In this document: piece by piece, positions 1 through 5,662 of the stretch
Numbering within the stretch: position 1 is the stretch's first letter
How the letters are laid out: each line of letters opens with the position of its first letter
Assembly: GCA_904502015.1 (NCBI GenBank)
Contig: CAJGEA010000086.1
Location: forward strand, 1-7,826
Reading direction: 5' to 3'
Length of the DNA: 7,826 nt
Origin: an uncultured Clostridia bacterium
Lineage (GTDB): Bacteria > Bacillota > Clostridia > Oscillospirales > CAG-272
Position numbers and translations under genes: made by a program
Notes under the pieces: generated by a model
Seen by the model: only the letters and a program-made list of their open reading frames with translations
Database searches by the model: none
What the model was told of the DNA's origin: nothing

Positions 1-10
1 AGAGAGGTTG

Positions 11-62
11 CCGTTCCTCGAGGGAAACGGAGCGCACGCTCGGCAAAGTCTTGCGACTTTGC
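11..62. repeat. cluster of three small hairpins at the window edge
   Basis: Three adjacent inverted repeats are visible. The first, 11-30, is an imperfect stem with CCGTT and AACGG as outer arms. The second, 31-40, is AGCG-CA-CGCT. The third, 43-62, is GCAAAGTC-TTGC-GACTTTGC, a perfect 8-bp stem. They resemble in style the larger hairpin string at 2731-2881. No convincing gene overlaps them. They may belong to a larger element that begins left of the window. Confidence 0.55.
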
Positions 63-90
63 GGGCTTCAGATTCGCTTGACAAATTCAT

Positions 91-137
91 CAGAAATAGG
101 AAAAGGCACCGCGATGCAGTGCCTTTTCCTATTTCTG
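91..137 (-). terminator. terminator of the tRNA-Glu transcript
   Basis: A perfect 19-bp stem is formed by 91-109 and 119-137 around a 9-nt loop (110-118). Read on the minus strand, the core is AAAAGGCAC, loop, GTGCCTTTT, with A-rich and T-rich flanks typical of an intrinsic terminator. The stem's first two bases (137, 136) are the last two bases of the encoded CCA of the tRNA, so terminator and tRNA 3' end overlap. The stem is symmetrical and could act in both directions. Confidence 0.8.
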
Positions 138-210
138 GTGACCCGTACGGGAATCGAACCCATGTTTCCAGCGTGAGAGGCTAGCGTCTTGACCGCTTGA
201 CCAACGGGCC
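136..210 (-). tRNA. tRNA-Glu (anticodon CTC), CCA encoded
   Basis: The reverse complement begins GGCCCGTTGG and ends in CGGGTCACCA, and folds into a standard cloverleaf. The anticodon stem is CTAGC paired with GCTGG, containing one T-G pair, around the loop CTCTCAC. This gives anticodon CTC, which reads GAG (Glu). The T arm carries GGTTCGATTCC. Length is 72 nt plus the genome-encoded CCA (136-138). It has its own consensus promoter (230-258) and a terminator starting inside the CCA, so it appears to be transcribed alone. I see no other tRNA in the window. Confidence 0.96.
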
Positions 211-229
211 TTGTCCTTGCGACTTTGCT

Positions 230-258
230 ATTATAGCACATATCGACGCGTTTGTCAA
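230..258 (-). promoter_or_regulatory. promoter of tRNA-Glu with AT-rich upstream element
   Basis: On the minus strand, TTGACA (253-258) and TATAAT (230-235) are separated by 17 nt, and the -10 box is preceded by TGC (extended -10). Positions 262-296, upstream of the -35, are almost pure A/T runs, as in UP elements of strong stable-RNA promoters. The expected start lies around 222-224, giving a leader of about 12 nt before the mature tRNA. Confidence 0.9.
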
Positions 259-345
259 TAGATTTTTCAAAAAAATTTAAAAAGAAAAAATTTTGTCAGG
301 TTGTTGGGGATTGGTCCTGCTTTTACTCGCCCGTTGGGAAAGCGG

Positions 346-374
346 TTGACAAATTTTCCCTTGCGTGCTATAAT
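346..374 (+). promoter_or_regulatory. consensus sigma-A-type promoter of the PP2C-like gene
   Basis: TTGACA (346-351) and TATAAT (369-374) are separated by exactly 17 nt, with TGC directly before the -10 box. Both hexamers match the consensus perfectly, so strong constitutive transcription is expected from about position 381. It diverges from the tRNA promoter 88 bp to the left, and both share the ending TGCTATAATA. Confidence 0.9.
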
Positions 375-520
375 AATTACAGATATTTTGGTGCGCTACA
401 AGGCTTTTGGCTTATATAACCATAGCCTGCGGCGCGCCGACGAGGGTTTGGAATCGGAAGAAAAACGATGCTTTGATCGCGCGAGGGCGATGGGACAATA
501 GATAAAGAAAGGAAAATGGT

Positions 521-2686
521 ATGGATCATCATTTCAACACACACGACCGAAAACGTGAGGCGGCCTTGCCGGATTGGCAGGCGGGCTCATCCTTTCTTGT
601 CGAGAATCCCGAATTGTACGGAGCCGTTTTTGATGCCTATCCCGTGGCTATGGGTGATTTGTTGCTGGGTGTCAACGGCACCGCCGCCGAGGACGGTGCG
701 CCCGTCCCGTCCTTTGCCGCCGAGGAGGCGGGGGTTGAGGGACTTCTGAATACCGTGTATGGACAACTGCTTCCTCCTACCGAGGAAACGGCAGCGGTGC
801 TTCGCGGCACGTTTGGCGACAGGGATGAGGAGCAGGAATACCCTGTAGCCCGCTATTCTGCCGCTCTTGCCGAGGCGGTGGCACTTTACACCTTCCGCGG
901 GCCTGCGCGGGGCACGTCCTACGAGCAAACCTCTCTGATGCTAGGGAGCGAGATCGCACGTAAGCTATCCATCCTGCGCGATACGATTGAGCGGCTGGAT
1001 AGCGATACGCAGGCGGATGATTCCTGCTATACCGTGTCCTTCGGTGCTTGCCGCATTCTGCGCATGGGCGAGGGACGGTATACGCTGGAGATTTTTGCGG
1101 CGGGCAATTTCCGTTTGTATCTACTGGATCGGGAGGGTATGTCGCCGCTGTGGACGGCTGTGACTCCCTGCATTGATCCCGATTCCAATAAGATCGTGAG
1201 CGGGTGCCGTGTGCCCTTGCTTCATCCCGAGCCCTTTGCCGTGTTGCTTCTGTCTGACGGCGTATGCGGCTACGGCGCGGCGGAGGAGCGCGCCCTGCAA
1301 GAAAACGCGGGCATGCGTTGGGCATGTCGTATGCGTCTTGAGGATCATATTCTGCGCCTTGTCACTGCGTGTGTGCGCCCCGCTGAATTTGGCGAGCGTG
1401 CCGAGCGCTTCTTCACGGGCCGCTCGGTCGGGAGGGGAAGTGCCTCGGGTGCGATCTGCCTCTGTCTGGATGCGGATACCTCTTATGAGACCTTCCGAGA
1501 GGCTTGCCAGCATCGCTATGCCGAGCTGGAGGCATGGATCGCAGGTTTGCCTAACGGCTACGATCCCGATGATGAAACGAGCCTGCCCACTAGGGAGGAC
1601 ATGGAGAAATCTTTTTCCCGCTACCTGATGGAAAGCCGCCCCACGCTCGTCGAGCGTGTAACCCGCGCCATCGGAGATTACGCGGTGCGTATTCTGCATG
1701 GGGCGCCGCGTGTGGATGAGCTTCCGTACCCCGACGGCGTGAGCGATTTGCTCCGTCTGGACTACGGGGAGGTAAATGGTATATACGCGCGGTATGATGC
1801 TGAAAACCGAGCCGATCGGGAGCAATTGGCCGATAACGTCCGTCTTTTGCGGGAACTGCTATCTGAAAACTGGATCACTCTCCGCCCGCAGCTTCGCCCA
1901 CTGTATCCCGATGGGGACGCGGCGCACGAACGCACCTACCGTCATTGCGTGCAAATGAACCGTCGGCTTTACGCCATGCTGGAGAATCGCAGACGTATGA
2001 TTGGCGAAGCCGAGGCGCGGCTGACGCGCGCTTTGGATACCCTGCGTGCTTGCGGTGAGGACGCAACGTATGGGCGTGGCGGTGACGTACCCGCATCGGC
2101 GTGGCTAAGCACCAACGAGGGCGATGTTCTAAGCCTGACGCAGGATCTGCGCCGCCTGGAGGCTGAGGGTGAGGACTACCGCACCCTTTGGGTGGCATAT
2201 ACCGCTGAACGCGACACCTTGTTTTCGCTGGATACCATGTCGGATAAAGGTTTTTTTGCCGCTGACTTTACGGCTATCCGAATCGGCGAGTTGTCGGACG
2301 ACGGCTGGGAACGGCTCCGCGAGGCGCTCAGCGCGCGCCGTGGGGAGGCGAGCGGAGAGGGACTTTGGGACGCGGTACGCGCCATGTCTGCCTACGTTCG
2401 CGTTTTGCGGGATCGCATTGACGACCGCGATGCCGAGGGCCGCATGGCACGGGAGATCAGCCGTGACTACGTATGGCAGATGGCGTGCATTCGTGCCGCC
2501 ATTTACGGTGATGCCCATTGGGGTGATGACGTGGCTACCGTATTGGACGAATCCGCGCGGCACGAATATCTGGCCGCCGTTGCCCGCCATCGTGAGCAAT
2601 GCGAGCTGGCCGAGCGCAAGAAAAGCATCTACGAGAGTTATCGCCGTTTGTACGAGCGGTATGAGACGTCGGATACTGTGTTATAA
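521..2686 (+). CDS. large cytosolic protein with a degenerate PP2C-like phosphatase core (721 aa)
   Basis: This is an orphan protein I cannot name. Residues about 150-312 resemble the core of PP2C-type Ser/Thr phosphatases. AAGNFRLYLL (193-202) matches the strand usually reading GDSRxYLL, FAVLLLSDGV ends in SDG (245-247), and GSASGAICLCL (from about 306) sits where the family has the metal-binding DN followed by a strand. The amino-terminal metal-binding motifs and that last Asp are not evident, so catalysis is doubtful. Residues about 330-721 are rich in charged residues and predicted helical, with likely coiled coils near 485-520 and 680-715. No signal peptide or membrane segment is seen. 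The ATG at 521 is preceded by AAAGG (508-512) at 8 nt; an out-of-frame ATG at 516 is too close to that site. A consensus promoter lies 147 bp upstream. A role as a regulatory or scaffold phosphatase-like protein is inference. Confidence 0.85.
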   Translation: MDHHFNTHDRKREAALPDWQAGSSFLVENPELYGAVFDAYPVAMGDLLLGVNGTAAEDGAPVPSFAAEEAGVEGLLNTVYGQLLPPTEETAAVLRGTFGDRDEEQEYPVARYSAALAEAVALYTFRGPARGTSYEQTSLMLGSEIARKLSILRDTIERLDSDTQADDSCYTVSFGACRILRMGEGRYTLEIFAAGNFRLYLLDREGMSPLWTAVTPCIDPDSNKIVSGCRVPLLHPEPFAVLLLSDGVCGYGAAEERALQENAGMRWACRMRLEDHILRLVTACVRPAEFGERAERFFTGRSVGRGSASGAICLCLDADTSYETFREACQHRYAELEAWIAGLPNGYDPDDETSLPTREDMEKSFSRYLMESRPTLVERVTRAIGDYAVRILHGAPRVDELPYPDGVSDLLRLDYGEVNGIYARYDAENRADREQLADNVRLLRELLSENWITLRPQLRPLYPDGDAAHERTYRHCVQMNRRLYAMLENRRRMIGEAEARLTRALDTLRACGEDATYGRGGDVPASAWLSTNEGDVLSLTQDLRRLEAEGEDYRTLWVAYTAERDTLFSLDTMSDKGFFAADFTAIRIGELSDDGWERLREALSARRGEASGEGLWDAVRAMSAYVRVLRDRIDDRDAEGRMAREISRDYVWQMACIRAAIYGDAHWGDDVATVLDESARHEYLAAVARHREQCELAERKKSIYESYRRLYERYETSDTVL

Positions 2687-2687
2687 T
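2679..2687 (+). promoter_or_regulatory. possible extended -10 promoter for the hydrolase gene
   Basis: TGTTATAAT (TGn plus a perfect TATAAT at 2682-2687) overlaps the stop codon of the PP2C-like gene. No good -35 hexamer lies 16-18 nt upstream. It could start a hydrolase transcript near 2694, which would then carry all five hairpins as a 200-nt leader. Confidence 0.4.
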
Positions 2688-2710
2688 AGCATACGTGTAC
2701 TTTCTATTTC

Positions 2711-2720
2711 AGGAAAGGAG
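2711..2720 (+). promoter_or_regulatory. strong ribosome-binding site without a start codon
   Basis: AGGAAAGGAG is a near-ideal Shine-Dalgarno sequence, yet no ATG, GTG or TTG follows at normal spacing; the nearest downstream triplets are CTG-CTG at about 2725-2730. The hairpin string begins immediately after it, and the hydrolase start is 175 bp further on. It looks like a ribosome site parted from its gene by the hairpin string. Confidence 0.5.
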
Positions 2721-2730
2721 TACTCTGCTG

Positions 2731-2881
2731 TCGGTAAACACCGATTTGTGTGGGGAAGGGAAGTTTGAAAGATACATCTTTCAAACGCGTTTTGTGGCTT
2801 TCGCCACTGATGCAGTGGCGATTTTGCTTCGCAAAACCAGCCCCAATTCCGCCAGAAAGGAAGCTTTCGCAAGGCGAAAGC
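2731..2881. repeat. string of five perfect hairpins in the hydrolase leader
   Basis: Five non-overlapping perfect inverted repeats follow one another. They are: 2731-2744 (TCGGT, loop AAAC); 2763-2786 (GTTTGAAAGA, loop TACA, 10-bp stem); 2801-2821 (TCGCCACTG, loop ATG, 9-bp stem); 2822-2836 (TTTTGC, loop TTC); and 2863-2881 (GCTTTCGC, loop AAG, 8-bp stem). Each differs in sequence, so this is not a tandem repeat but a composite of distinct stem-loops with tiny loops. None ends in a run of T typical of a terminator. A 66-codon open frame crosses the block by chance of composition; I do not call it a gene. Confidence 0.85.
2854..2863 (+). promoter_or_regulatory. ribosome-binding site separated from the start by a hairpin
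   Basis: AGAAAGGAAG is the nearest purine-rich site to the hydrolase start. The 19-base hairpin at 2863-2881 lies between it and both candidate ATGs. If the hairpin is folded, 13 unpaired bases remain between the site and the ATG at 2895, a workable distance, against only one base for the ATG at 2883. Confidence 0.45.
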
Positions 2882-2894
2882 CATGGTCATAAAT

Positions 2895-4106
2895 ATGGCA
2901 AACGTAATGGACTATATTGAGTGGCGCGGCGATCTGCCGTTCTCTGTCTGCCCGCTTTGCGAGGTGGACAACCTGATTTTCTGTTTGCTCTCCTACGTGG
3001 ATCTGGACGGCATCGTCCCTGCCTCGCCCAAGGAGGGGCGAGTGACGGTGCGCCAAGCGGCTATGGAGTATTTCTTTGACCTCGATCCCGATGAGGAGCG
3101 TCCGCTGGGACTCATCATGCCTACCGCGATACTGGATCTTTTCCGCCGTATGGCGCGGGCACCGCGCTACCGCGACCTTGAGCTGACGGGGTACGTCAAC
3201 GAGGTGAGCGAGGAGCGGGAGATGCAGTTCTCGGCGCTTACCGTGCGCCTGCCCGACGAGCAGGTGTTCGTGGCCTTTCGCGGCACCGACGATACCATAG
3301 TGGGTTGGCGGGAGGATTTCAATCTCTCCTACATGGATGAAATTCCTTCCCAGCGCAAGGCTGTCCGATATCTTGACGCGCTGGATATTACCCCCGAGAG
3401 CCGTCTGTACGTGGGCGGTCATTCCAAGGGAGGGAATTTGGCGGTTTGGAGTGTCATTCACGCGGACGAATCCCTCCGCCACCGCATCGTGCGTGTGTTT
3501 TCCAATGACGGCCCCGGATTTTCCGAGGAGCTGATCGCGTCCGAGGCATACGGTCGCATGGCGGATCGCATTACCTGCCTGCTCCCTGATGATTCCCTTG
3601 TGGGGCTTCTTCTGGAAAACGACGGGCAGTACGAGGTGGTCAAGAGCCACAAAAAAGGGCTTTTCCAACATGACGGACTTACGTGGGAGGTCATGGGCGG
3701 TCAGTTTGTCCGCAGTGAGGGACTGTCCCCGCGCGGTACGCACAACGATACCGTGGTGCGTGACCGCATCCGCGCCATGACGCGGGAGGAAAAACGGGAT
3801 CTCACGCACCTGTTTTTCGGCGTTCTGGAATCGACGGGGGCCAAAACCTTGACCGAACTGAACGACGGCAAGGTCAAGGCGGTGCTGGCCGCCCTGCGCA
3901 CGTGGGGAGAGCTGGAAAAGGGAACCAAGGAAACCGCGCTGTACCTTGTGGGAAAGCTCTTTGACATCAAGGTGCTCGGCGCGCCCCCCCGTCCCCCGCA
4001 GGAAAATGAGAGGGCGTCAGAGCCCGAAAAGACACCCCCACCGTTGTCCCGCAAGCCCCCACGCCCCCGCGTGCGGGTGGAGTGGTTCCCATGGCTCGCT
4101 CGGTAA
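2895..4106 (+). CDS. DUF2974 (Mbeg1-like) alpha/beta-hydrolase, lipase-like (403 aa)
   Basis: This is a predicted serine hydrolase of the DUF2974 family, related in fold to class-3 lipases; its substrate is unknown. The N-terminus (MANVMDYIEWRGDLPF, then EVDNLIFCLLSYVD) is typical of the family. VAFRGTDDTIVGWREDF lies near residues 126-142, and the nucleophile elbow GGHSKGG places Ser177 as the catalytic serine. Asp205 in FSNDGPGF and His259 in FQHDGLTWEV are candidate triad partners, inferred from position. The last 40 residues are proline- and arginine-rich (PPRPP, PPPLSRKPPRP) and probably disordered. No signal peptide or clear membrane segment is seen, so it is probably cytosolic. An in-frame ATG at 2883 would add MVIN, but family similarity and hairpin position favour 2895. 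It lies 208 bp after the PP2C-like gene, same strand, and ends in a bidirectional terminator. Confidence 0.9.
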   Translation: MANVMDYIEWRGDLPFSVCPLCEVDNLIFCLLSYVDLDGIVPASPKEGRVTVRQAAMEYFFDLDPDEERPLGLIMPTAILDLFRRMARAPRYRDLELTGYVNEVSEEREMQFSALTVRLPDEQVFVAFRGTDDTIVGWREDFNLSYMDEIPSQRKAVRYLDALDITPESRLYVGGHSKGGNLAVWSVIHADESLRHRIVRVFSNDGPGFSEELIASEAYGRMADRITCLLPDDSLVGLLLENDGQYEVVKSHKKGLFQHDGLTWEVMGGQFVRSEGLSPRGTHNDTVVRDRIRAMTREEKRDLTHLFFGVLESTGAKTLTELNDGKVKAVLAALRTWGELEKGTKETALYLVGKLFDIKVLGAPPRPPQENERASEPEKTPPPLSRKPPRPRVRVEWFPWLAR

Positions 4107-4220
4107 TTCGGCCGACCGAGAGGTGCGTGCCTTACCTGTGTTACTCTATCCCGGGCACGAGCCCATAAGGAAGGGACGCGGTAAAGCGCGCTGCCCCGAT
4201 TTCTTGTTTTTACCCAAAAT

Positions 4221-4259
4221 AAAAGCAGTGCCTTGCATCTGACGCATGGCACTGCTTTT
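4221..4259. terminator. bidirectional terminator between the hydrolase and XRE genes
   Basis: A perfect 12-bp stem AAAAGCAGTGCC (4221-4232) and GGCACTGCTTTT (4248-4259) encloses a 15-nt loop that can pair further (TGC with GCA). A-runs and T-runs on both sides make it functional in either direction. It serves the plus-strand hydrolase and the minus-strand XRE gene, whose stop codon is a few bases away. The 114 bases between the hydrolase stop and this stem hold nothing else I can name. Confidence 0.88.
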
Positions 4260-4264
4260 GTTGT

Positions 4265-4471
4265 TTACCGTTTCTCACTCATCCCAATAAAATAATCCGC
4301 GCTGACGCCGTAAAATCGGCAGAGCTTGATGAGATCGTCGATCTTGAGCTCCGCGCGTCCGTCCTCAATATGCCCGTAGCCCTGCTGGGATTTGTTGATG
4401 ATTTGCCCGACTTCTTTTTGTGTCAGGTCGCGGTCCTCGCGCAGATTTCGCATTCTCGTTCTGTAATCCAT
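4265..4471 (-). CDS. small XRE-family helix-turn-helix regulator (68 aa)
   Basis: This is a single-domain DNA-binding repressor of the Cro/C1 type. MRNLREDRDLTQKEVGQII (from residue 7) gives helices 1 and 2 of the fold, the recognition helix follows at about residues 27-36 (KSQQGYGHIE), and the closing DDLIKLCRFYGVSADYFIG (45-63) is the classic C-terminal signature. There is no second domain, so it probably binds as a dimer with no built-in ligand sensor. The ATG at 4469-4471 is preceded by AAGGGG at 6 nt. Its promoter (4507-4534) overlaps an inverted repeat, so autoregulation is likely. It follows a membrane-protein gene on the same strand after 103 bp but has its own promoter. Confidence 0.93.
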   Translation of the reverse strand: MDYRTRMRNLREDRDLTQKEVGQIINKSQQGYGHIEDGRAELKIDDLIKLCRFYGVSADYFIGMSEKR

Positions 4472-4506
4472 GAAGCACCCCTTACATTTTTATATGTAAA
4501 AAGTGT

Positions 4507-4534
4507 ATCATAATCAGACATTGAGTATTGACAA
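4507..4534 (-). promoter_or_regulatory. promoter of the XRE gene
   Basis: On the minus strand, TTGTCA (4529-4534) and TATGAT (4507-4512) are 16 nt apart. Its -35 box overlaps the -35 box of the opposite promoter by five bases, and both lie at the centre of the operator palindrome. The leader also holds a 6-bp inverted repeat, TTACAT/ATGTAA (4482-4499). Confidence 0.65.
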
Positions 4535-4553
4535 ATACTCAAACATTGAGTAT
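4518..4553. promoter_or_regulatory. likely XRE operator with three half-sites
   Basis: TTGAGTATT (4521-4529) and AATACTCAA (4534-4542) form a perfect 9-bp inverted repeat around GACA. A third half-site TTGAGTAT (4546-4553) runs into the rightward -10 box. The 11-mer ACATTGAGTAT occurs at 4518-4528 and again at 4543-4553, exactly 25 bp apart. A protein bound here would cover both promoters. Confidence 0.75.
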
Positions 4554-4556
4554 AAT
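4528..4556 (+). promoter_or_regulatory. perfect-consensus rightward promoter, antisense to the membrane-protein gene
   Basis: TTGACA (4528-4533), a 17-nt spacer and TATAAT (4551-4556) match the consensus fully. Transcription would start near 4563 and run into 4575-4910, where the only convincing gene lies on the opposite strand. No plus-strand frame downstream has a ribosome site: an ATG at 4568 opens about 40 codons without one. The likely product is an antisense RNA controlled by the XRE operator. Confidence 0.7.
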
Positions 4557-4574
4557 ATATAGAGTTAATGCTCT

Positions 4575-4910
4575 TCACTCCGTTTTCCTCATGTTTTGCT
4601 CCCGCTCCATGTAATCCAACCACAGCGCCGCGCCCCAGAGGATGGCCATTGCCGCGCCGATGCTGCCCCCCGCGTCCTGGATGTTGAGCATAGTCCCCAC
4701 CTCGCCCATCTGCGCGCCGTGGTACAGCCGCGCCGCGAAATCACATAACCCGAGCAGGATGAGGGGCTGACCGACGAGTAGTAGCCGCGCCGCGTGGGGG
4801 CAGAAGCCCCACGGCTTGTGTCGTGCCTTTGAGCCACGCACGGAACGGCGGCGGGAGGGCGGGGGAGAGTCAGACTGACGGCGGAGGTGTCGGTGCTTAT
4901 GTCGTTTCAT
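4575..4910 (-). CDS. small basic protein with two predicted membrane segments (111 aa)
   Basis: I do not recognise this protein. Residues 1-32 are strongly basic and polar, with many Lys, Arg and His and a PPP stretch. Two hydrophobic segments follow at about 40-60 (AARLLLVGQPLILLGLCDFAA) and 81-98 (rich in Gly, Ala and Trp). The tail is short and charged (EREQNMRKTE). It probably sits in the cytoplasmic membrane with both ends inside. The gene is supported by a strong ribosome site, GGAAGGAG, upstream of the ATG at 4908-4910, and by a promoter at 5030-5058. It ends 103 bp before the XRE gene on the same strand, and a consensus promoter points antisense into its 3' end. Low similarity to anything I know keeps the functional call open. 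Confidence 0.75.
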   Translation of the reverse strand: MKRHKHRHLRRQSDSPPPSRRRSVRGSKARHKPWGFCPHAARLLLVGQPLILLGLCDFAARLYHGAQMGEVGTMLNIQDAGGSIGAAMAILWGAALWLDYMEREQNMRKTE

Positions 4911-5029
4911 ACGCGCTCCTTCCCGGATCTTCGGACATAATTTTCCACAGACCCGTTTTCATAATCAAAATTCATATCAAATCATGCCAAAATGTTACAC
5001 ATTCATGCATAAACGGCGTTTTCTTCTTT

Positions 5030-5058
5030 ATTATACATGAACGGCACCTCAAAATCAA
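5030..5058 (-). promoter_or_regulatory. promoter of the membrane-protein gene
   Basis: On the minus strand, TTGATT (5053-5058) and a perfect TATAAT (5030-5035) are separated by 17 nt. Transcription would start near 5023, about 110 nt before the start codon at 4910. Confidence 0.75.
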
Positions 5059-5250
5059 CCGAGAATATTTGGAAGCCTTGCGCTCAATTCCCCCCCAAAA
5101 ATACGATTTTTTTGCTTTTTGTGTTCCGTAAACGACATAAAACTGGAAAAAACGCCATACAGGTCGGCGAGTTTCCACACCTCTGTGTCATTTCTTCGTC
5201 GGAATTGCTGAAAATGGATCATTTGTTAATGTTTTGCCACTTTTGGAATG

Positions 5251-5259
5251 TGATATAAT
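5251..5259 (+). promoter_or_regulatory. extended -10 promoter of the DUF6514-like gene
   Basis: TGATATAAT combines a TGn extension with a perfect TATAAT (5254-5259). A recognisable -35 is missing at 16-18 nt, and TTGCCA at 5235 is only 14 nt away. The leader to the ATG would be about 70 nt. Confidence 0.6.
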
Positions 5260-5333
5260 AAGCATGAGCGTTCCCGCCGTATGACAGTATCAGCGGTTTG
5301 ACACGCGAAAAAAGCAAAGTGAGGAACAAAAAC

Positions 5334-5645
5334 ATGATGGATTCCATCAATCGGACCGATGCTGCCAACGCATCGGAGGCAAACGAGCTCCTATTGGAGC
5401 ACGCTTACCGAGTGGGCGAAGAACAAGTGATCTGCCGCTTGTACCGTATGACCCACACGCGCGTGGAGTATCAGGTAGAAATGGAAGGCTTCGGTATGAC
5501 GGCTTCGTCCACGCTGGGCGGAGATCGCTCGGCGGCGCGCTCCATCTACGATGCGCTCGTGCGGCATACCGTGACGCCGTGCGCCCTTGAGGACGTGCTT
5601 GAGGATTGGAGGGAGCAGCATCCTCCCGTTGGCCTCTGGCAGTAA
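5334..5645 (+). CDS. small DUF6514-like protein (103 aa)
   Basis: This is a small soluble protein of unknown function. The order of features fits the clostridial DUF6514 family: a beta-rich middle (EEQVICRLYRMTHTRVEYQVEMEGFGM), a turn followed by GDRSAARSIYDALVRHTVTPCALEDVLEDW, and a short tail. The helix-then-'VTP..LEDVLEDW' ending is the part I recognise, from memory of the family. An in-frame TTG at 5298 would add 12 residues, but GAGGA (5321-5325) lies 8 nt before the ATG at 5334, so I chose that start. No membrane or secretion signals are seen. The gene has its own extended -10 promoter and a strong terminator directly behind it, so it is probably a single-gene transcript. Confidence 0.82.
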   Translation: MMDSINRTDAANASEANELLLEHAYRVGEEQVICRLYRMTHTRVEYQVEMEGFGMTASSTLGGDRSAARSIYDALVRHTVTPCALEDVLEDWREQHPPVGLWQ

Positions 5646-5662
5646 CCGCGAACAACATGAGT

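Larger units (their letters stand above)
211..520. other. intergenic control region between tRNA-Glu and the PP2C-like gene
   Basis: These 310 bases hold the tRNA promoter and its AT-rich UP-like stretch on the left, the rightward promoter at 346-374, and an untranslated leader of about 140 nt (from about 381 to 520). An open frame with a TTG start at 301 crosses the rightward promoter and has no ribosome site, so I do not call it. I recognise no riboswitch or known RNA family in the leader. Confidence 0.6.
4911..5333. other. AT-rich intergenic region with divergent promoters
   Basis: These 423 bases separate the membrane-protein gene from the DUF6514-like gene. They contain the leftward promoter (5030-5058) with a leader of about 110 nt, and the rightward extended -10 (5251-5259). 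A short A/T inverted repeat lies at 5097-5111 (AAAAAT, ACG, ATTTTT) after a run of seven C. Open frames here lack ribosome sites. I see no RNA gene or known riboswitch. Confidence 0.6.

Noticed and set aside
1..90. Minus-strand open frame from an ATG at 90 running off the left edge
   Set aside because: It has no ribosome site and consists of the hairpin cluster; the terminator stem lies just upstream of it.
301..501. 66-codon open frame between the tRNA and the PP2C-like gene
   Set aside because: It starts with TTG, has no ribosome site, and a perfect promoter (346-374) lies inside it.
1121..1825. 234-codon minus-strand frame inside the PP2C-like gene
   Set aside because: It is a shadow frame from GC-rich codon use; it lacks a ribosome site and recognisable domains, and the plus strand is clearly coding.
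2695..2892. Plus-strand frame across the hairpin block
   Set aside because: It starts with GTG upstream of the only good ribosome site, and its peptide is a translation of inverted repeats. Initiation at CTG near 2728 is conceivable but unsupported.
2781..3809. 342-codon minus-strand frame opposite the hydrolase
   Set aside because: The opposite strand encodes a recognisable DUF2974 protein with its catalytic motif; this frame has none.
4568..4690. Short plus-strand peptide downstream of the rightward consensus promoter
   Set aside because: It has an ATG but no ribosome site, and its composition is that of the antisense strand of the membrane-protein gene.
5037..5258. Plus-strand open frame in the AT-rich spacer
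   Set aside because: It has no ribosome site, overlaps promoters on both strands, and shows no recognisable domain.
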